Shown in pieces: positions 60,354 through 64,000 of a stretch of DNA of 64,000 nucleotides (position 1 is its first letter; the number at the start of each line of letters is the position of its first letter). The translations under genes were made by a program, and so were the position numbers. This stretch comes from Fictibacillus halophilus. GTDB lineage: Bacteria > Bacillota > Bacilli > Bacillales > Fictibacillaceae. A model generated the notes under the pieces. It had not been told where the DNA came from and ran no database searches. It was given only the letters and a program-made list of their open reading frames with translations. The DNA is taken from NCBI RefSeq assembly GCF_016401385.1, contig NZ_JAEACF010000001.1:1426001-1490000 (forward strand), written 5' to 3'.

Positions 60354-60388
60354 ATATTCAAGAATAGTGATTTAGCATTCTTGAATAT
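60354..60388. repeat. 12-bp inverted repeat between divergent genes
   Basis: ATATTCAAGAAT (60354-60365) and ATTCTTGAATAT (60377-60388) form a perfect 12-bp inverted repeat with an 11-base spacer, 20 bases before the rightward gene and 62 bases before the DUF3626 gene. There is only a weak T run, so an operator for both genes is more likely than a terminator. Confidence 0.6.
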
Positions 60389-60407
60389 ATTTTATCTAAA
60401 GGAGAAG

Positions 60408-60977
60408 ATGACTTTGATTTACAAACCGAAAAGAATCACAGGATCTAGAAGCTTCAGGACTCCGAATACATTTCCTCTCATCCTACTTTTAGTGATTCTG
60501 CTATTGTCTGCATTAAGTTTATTTTTGTCTTCGTCAGTATTTCAAGATCACCTTGTTTTGTCGGAGCTTTTCCTTTATTTTGCCATGTCGCTTATCTCAT
60601 TATTTATTGGTTTTGTTACGTGTTATTCTAGACTAAACAATTGGATAGAACGTATTCTTATTCTGATTGTAATCCTTGGTTCCATTACATTTTCGATTAT
60701 CTTTGCACACACCGCGTTTCAGCTCTTCAAAGACATGAGTGACTATGAAGCTAGAAACTTTAACTTGGTAGAAGGTATCCCCTCATCCTTAACCTACGAT
60801 GGTTCCAAAAATGGTCCTGATTATGTTTCTTCTATAACAATTAATGATAAAAAAATTAACGTCGCACATTTGAATATAACGACAAAGGGCTACGAAGATC
60901 ATTTTAATAACAAAACTATTCGGCTAAAATACCTTTCTCATAGTAAGTTCGCTGTAACTATAGAAAATAACAATTAA
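60408..60977 (+). CDS. Membrane protein, DUF3592-like texture
   Basis: The 189-residue protein has a basic N-terminus (YKPKRITGSRSFRT), three membrane helices at about 22-45, 52-72 and 78-102, and a C-terminal soluble beta-rich domain (LVEGIPSSLTYDGSKNGPDYVSSITINDKKINVAHL). The overall plan recalls DUF3592-type proteins but no motif proves it. The start was set at the ATG 5 bases after AAAGGAG. It is divergent from the DUF3626 gene and may be co-regulated through the inverted repeat. Confidence 0.6.
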   Translation: MTLIYKPKRITGSRSFRTPNTFPLILLLVILLLSALSLFLSSSVFQDHLVLSELFLYFAMSLISLFIGFVTCYSRLNNWIERILILIVILGSITFSIIFAHTAFQLFKDMSDYEARNFNLVEGIPSSLTYDGSKNGPDYVSSITINDKKINVAHLNITTKGYEDHFNNKTIRLKYLSHSKFAVTIENNN

Positions 60978-60992
60978 GTATTTTTGCATATA

Positions 60993-61028
60993 AAAAACAC
61001 AGCCCCTGTGATAGTGAAGCTGTGTTTT
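60993..61028. terminator. Shared terminator before khtU
   Basis: AAAACACAGC and GCTGTGTTTT form a 10-bp stem with an internal TGTGA loop region, between converging genes. Confidence 0.8.
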
Positions 61029-61040
61029 CATTACACATAC

Positions 61041-62267
61041 TCAATTTGCCTTCTTTTTAAGTTGAGGCTGTTCTTCTTTTTTCCATTTAAAGATGCCATT
61101 TAATACACCATAGATTTTCTTCGACTCTTTTGTGAGCAATGGACCAAGAATCGCCAAGATCAGCACATACAGTGCGGAGAATGGTTTTAAAACAGAGGCC
61201 AAGCCGCCTGCCATACCAATGTTTGCTACGATGATTGAGAACTCTCCTCTTGAAACAATCGTTAGTCCAATGTTGGACGAAGCTTTATGTGACAGTCCAG
61301 CCTTTCTTCCTGCGATCATTCCGGCTATAAAGTTCCCGATGATCGTAATGAGAACAGCTCCTAACGCCAACCAAACTGCCCCACCTAACGTAAACGGATC
61401 TATACTTAATCCGAAGCTGAAAAAGAAGATTGCACCAAAGAAATCTCTGAACGGTATGACCATCTTCTCAATACGTTCACTATGTTCAGTTTCAGAAAAA
61501 ACAAGTCCTAACAATAAAGCACCAATCGCTTCAGCAACATGAATCGTTTCTGAAAATCCTGCAATAAAAAACAACGATGCGAAGATCACGATAATAAAGA
61601 TCTCGTTAGATGTTATATTGAGCAGTCTGTTCAAATGCTTCGTACACGTTCTTGCAATAACAAAGAACAAAATCATATAACCAAATGCGATTAAAATGGA
61701 TTTTGTAACGCCTAGAATAGAAGTCGCATCTCCTAACACTAACCCTGAAATGATCGATAGATAAACAGCTAAGAATATATCTTCGAACATAATGATTCCG
61801 AGGATCAGTTCTGTTTCAGGATTCGCTGTACGCCTCAGATCAACGATGATCTTTGCGACGATCGCACTGGAAGAGATGGTGATGATTCCAGCTATGATTA
61901 GAACCTCTAATAGAGGAAAACCCATTATAAATGCGTAGATCAATCCTAATGAGAAGTTGATCAGAATATAGATGCTACCGCCAACAGCAATATTTTTGCC
62001 GGAGCGCACTAACTTACCGACCGAAAATTCTAAACCGAGATAGAACAGCAGAAACAAGACACCTATCCTCCCAAAGAAGGTAATGATCTCGTTGCTGTTA
62101 ATAAAGGTAAAATCCAAAACGCCAATAACAGGGGCATGAGGACCTACAATCATTCCGAATATGATGAGAAACGGAATAATGGAGAAGTTTAATTTATTTG
62201 CGAGTAAAGCAGCAAACGCGATGATGATTAGAGCTGTACCAACTTCTAGTACAAGATGATTTGTCAT
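61041..62267 (-). CDS. khtU: K+/H+ antiporter subunit KhtU (CPA2)
   Basis: KhtU exports potassium in exchange for protons. The 408-residue protein has 12-13 membrane helices of the CPA2 type, with FFGRIGVLFLLFYLGLEFSVGKLVRSG near residues 64-90 and SSAIVAKIIVDLRRTANPETELILGIIMFEDIFLAV near 132-167, which contains the ion-pathway acidic residues. The C-terminus is short, without a fused TrkA domain; that regulatory part is the separate KhtT. Its ATG overlaps the khtT stop by 4 bases. Confidence 0.92.
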   Translation of the reverse strand: MTNHLVLEVGTALIIIAFAALLANKLNFSIIPFLIIFGMIVGPHAPVIGVLDFTFINSNEIITFFGRIGVLFLLFYLGLEFSVGKLVRSGKNIAVGGSIYILINFSLGLIYAFIMGFPLLEVLIIAGIITISSSAIVAKIIVDLRRTANPETELILGIIMFEDIFLAVYLSIISGLVLGDATSILGVTKSILIAFGYMILFFVIARTCTKHLNRLLNITSNEIFIIVIFASLFFIAGFSETIHVAEAIGALLLGLVFSETEHSERIEKMVIPFRDFFGAIFFFSFGLSIDPFTLGGAVWLALGAVLITIIGNFIAGMIAGRKAGLSHKASSNIGLTIVSRGEFSIIVANIGMAGGLASVLKPFSALYVLILAILGPLLTKESKKIYGVLNGIFKWKKEEQPQLKKKAN

Positions 62268-62764
62268 TCACTGCTCACCTCAGCTGAAAACATCTCTTTA
62301 ATAATTCTTTTAACACCAGGTCTTTCACCTGAAATAACAAGCATATCTCCAGAGCCGATCATTGTTTCAGGACCAGGATTCAAGACTTTTTCGTTTCCTT
62401 TTATGATAGCAATGACAGACACTTCGTATTTTTGACGAATATCCAGTTCTCCAATTGTCCTTCCAACCGAAAACGCATTGGAATCAACTCGATACCACTC
62501 GATCATGAGTTCATCAAAAGCCATTTCAATTGTTTCAAGAGCTTTTGGTCGATAAATCATTCCACCAATAATGGCAGCAAACTGTCTTGCTTCCGTATCA
62601 CTTAACGTAATCGACGAGAGACTTTCTTCATAATCGTGCTTATCGAAATGATATAGCTCTCTTCTTCCATCATCATGAACAATTACGACAACTTTATCTT
62701 TATTAGCTATTTCAACTTCGAACTTTCTGCCGATTCCAGGTAATTCTGTTTCTTTAACGATCAT
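62264..62764 (-). CDS. khtT: KhtT, TrkA-C regulatory subunit
   Basis: KhtT gates KhtU and in B. subtilis binds c-di-AMP through its RCK C-terminal domain. The 166 residues have an N-terminal domain (MIVKETELPGIGRKFEVEIANKDKVVVIVHDDGRRELYHF) and a TrkA-C part (YEVSVIAIIKGNEKVLNPGPETMIGSGDMLVISGERPGVKRI) from about 105. B. subtilis has a third gene, khtS, upstream; no such gene is visible here. GGGAG lies 8 bases before the ATG. Confidence 0.92.
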   Translation of the reverse strand: MIVKETELPGIGRKFEVEIANKDKVVVIVHDDGRRELYHFDKHDYEESLSSITLSDTEARQFAAIIGGMIYRPKALETIEMAFDELMIEWYRVDSNAFSVGRTIGELDIRQKYEVSVIAIIKGNEKVLNPGPETMIGSGDMLVISGERPGVKRIIKEMFSAEVSSE

Positions 62765-62910
62765 AACAATCTCCCTTTTTTTGTATTTTTAAGCACAGCA
62801 AATAAACGTTCGGAAACATGTTTTTTCGAAGCGTGCTTATGAATAGATGGTTCTGTTAAATAAACCTTACATCGAAGGCGCTTTTAAAGGTTTTGAGATT
62901 GTTGTGATCG

Positions 62911-63231
62911 TCAGAGGTAATTCGATTGAAATTGATAGGGGGTAAGACGTACAATTTTGTTGTTCACTTGGCTGTATGCTGGGAATACATAATGATCGTT
63001 TGATTCTTCTAAAGGTATCTGGTCATCCGAATAAACAGCTTTTACAGTCTTCTTTAACTTTTTACTTTTTGTAGGATATTCGCCGATTATTGTTGATTCA
63101 TCGATTGACGCTGAGGACAATTCATAAACGTCATTTTGTGGAGGCGAGAACAGGTTTTCCATATTGTAGTTAGGAAAAAGTGATGTAAACGCAAATACAT
63201 ACAATAATCCCAATAAAGAAAATTTCCGCAA
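62911..63231 (-). CDS. Exported or anchored hypothetical protein, 106 aa
   Basis: A TTG start 7 bases after GGGGGAG opens a 106-codon frame. The N-terminus LRKFSLLGLLYVFAFTSLFP is a signal or anchor helix, and the rest is soluble, Lys/Ser-rich (SASIDESTIIGEYPTKSKKLKK; HYVFPAYSQVNNKIVRL). No domain was recognised. An alternative ATG 35 codons upstream would add a second hydrophobic stretch but lies in a terminator and has no ribosome binding site. It may be transcribed alone. Confidence 0.6.
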   Translation of the reverse strand: MRKFSLLGLLYVFAFTSLFPNYNMENLFSPPQNDVYELSSASIDESTIIGEYPTKSKKLKKTVKAVYSDDQIPLEESNDHYVFPAYSQVNNKIVRLTPYQFQSNYL

Positions 63232-63303
63232 TTTCTTACTCCCCCCTTTCTTTTTTACTACTACAAGTATAACACGAAACAACGCGTTTCTGAAGTAAAG
63301 TGA

Positions 63304-63331
63304 AAAAGCTACCTTAACAAAGGTAGCTTTC
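63304..63331 (-). terminator. Terminator of the amino acid permease gene
   Basis: AAAGCTACCTT and AAGGTAGCTTT form an 11-bp stem with a short loop; on the minus strand TTTTTC follows, eight bases after the permease stop. Confidence 0.82.
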
Positions 63332-63338
63332 TTCATAT

Positions 63339-64000
63339 TTATTTAGTTGAGTTTAAGTGGCTGTTACGGTATCCATAACTAAAATATAGAACTAGTCCGA
63401 TGACGAGCCAAACCACAAATCCTTTCCATGTGAATGCTGAGAGTTGAAGCATGAGATAAACGCAGAAAATAATCGCTAATGCCGGAATCACAGGGACCCA
63501 TGGTGTTTTAAAGCCCCGTTTGATATCAGGTCGTGTTTTTCGAAGAACGGCAACGCCTAGAGAAACCGTAGCAAAGGCAAACAAAGTACCAATACTCGTA
63601 AGTTCAGCTAGTTTATCTAACGGAACAAATCCAGCAAACAATGCAACAAGCAATCCAGTTGTCCACGTACTAGGAAGTGGTACTTTCGTTCTTGGATGAA
63701 CCGCGGACAGTTTACTTGGAAGAAGTCCATCACGACTCATAGCATAAAACAATCTTGTCTGTCCGAACATCATTACGATTAAAACCGTTGTAATTCCTAC
63801 AATTGCTCCCAATGAGATGAAGCCGGCAGCCCAATCTTGACCGATGAATTGCAACGCAAATGCTACAGGATCTTTTACATTCAACATGTTATAAGGAACA
63901 ATCCCTGTAAGAATAAGTGAAACGACGATATAGATTACTGTACAAATGGCCAATGCAGAGATAATACCGATCGGCAAGTTTCGCTGTGGATTCTTCACTT
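63339..64000 (-). CDS. Amino acid permease (APC family), 3' part
   Basis: Only the C-terminal ~220 residues are in the window; the gene continues beyond base 64000, where the frame is open (the visible GTG before KNPQRNLPIGI is internal). The E-V-K-N-P-Q-R-N-L-P-I-G loop is a hallmark of cationic/branched amino acid APC transporters such as YfnA, followed by helices TVIYIVVSLILTG, GAIVGITTVLIVMMFGQTR, LFYAMSRDGLLP, and a final pair ending in FSYGYRNSHLNSTK. The substrate is not assignable from this part. Confidence 0.88.
   Translation of the reverse strand, partial: VKNPQRNLPIGIISALAICTVIYIVVSLILTGIVPYNMLNVKDPVAFALQFIGQDWAAGFISLGAIVGITTVLIVMMFGQTRLFYAMSRDGLLPSKLSAVHPRTKVPLPSTWTTGLLVALFAGFVPLDKLAELTSIGTLFAFATVSLGVAVLRKTRPDIKRGFKTPWVPVIPALAIIFCVYLMLQLSAFTWKGFVVWLVIGLVLYFSYGYRNSHLNSTK

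Noticed and set aside
62765..62910. c-di-AMP riboswitch before khtT
   Set aside because: No conserved ydaO-type motifs; only a possible AAGCAC/GTGCTT pairing.

Overview
This looks like a chromosomal stretch of a low-GC, Gram-positive, spore-former-type Bacillaceae. The evidence is sequence and gene order: parE-parC, the block M32 carboxypeptidase / rlmL-like methyltransferase / type B RNase P RNA / gpsB / ypsA / mrfB-mrfA (as in Bacillus subtilis), T-box leaders, a purine riboswitch and strong AGGAGG ribosome binding sites. Protein texture suggests Fictibacillus or a near relative, but that genus call is inference.

Layout. 0-17 kb is conserved core: EcsC-family and YfkM-like proteins, topoisomerase IV (parE-parC behind a predicted LexA box), the M32 peptidase, rlmL-like methyltransferase, rnpB, gpsB, ypsA and the mitomycin-repair pair mrfA-mrfB. 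A near-perfect 21-bp tandem array lies just behind the methyltransferase gene. 17-37 kb is accessory: a small cyclic-phosphate-type receiver protein, a T-box-controlled HIT + PP2C operon, a dihydrofolate reductase operon ending in a broken grpB, an FUSC exporter, a berberine-bridge-type oxidase, a divergent MFS/SgrR pair, a SigM-like ECF sigma/anti-sigma operon with its own ECF-type promoter, and an aminoglycoside-kinase-like plus degenerate beta-lactamase-fold pair. 37-42 kb is a five-gene YtrA/NatAB-type ABC operon with a 30-bp palindrome across its promoter. 42-60 kb holds many small detoxification, signalling and transport genes: NUDIX, GNAT, a GNAT fused to pentapeptide repeats, MarR/ArsR regulators, paired DMT half-transporters, heme O synthase, MFS/MarR with twin operators, a secreted nucleoside phosphorylase/MTAN-type enzyme under a guanine-type riboswitch, bacterial NO synthase, an S66 carboxypeptidase and tyrZ behind a T-box. 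60-64 kb has a DUF3626 gene divergent from a membrane protein across a 12-bp inverted repeat, the c-di-AMP-type K+/H+ antiporter khtT-khtU, and the 3' end of an amino acid permease running off the window.

Regulation. RNA control is the most striking theme: one purine riboswitch (in front of a secreted nucleoside-cleaving enzyme) and two T-boxes, one in the expected place (tyrZ) and one in an unexpected place (HIT-PP2C). Several local regulators have visible palindromic operators next to their own genes. Four genes (grpB, a coiled-coil gene, a small membrane protein and a GNAT gene) are broken by frameshifts or deletions. A divergent ~130-bp intergenic repeat occurs twice in opposite orientation. 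I see no prophage, IS element, CRISPR array, tRNA or 16S/23S rRNA.
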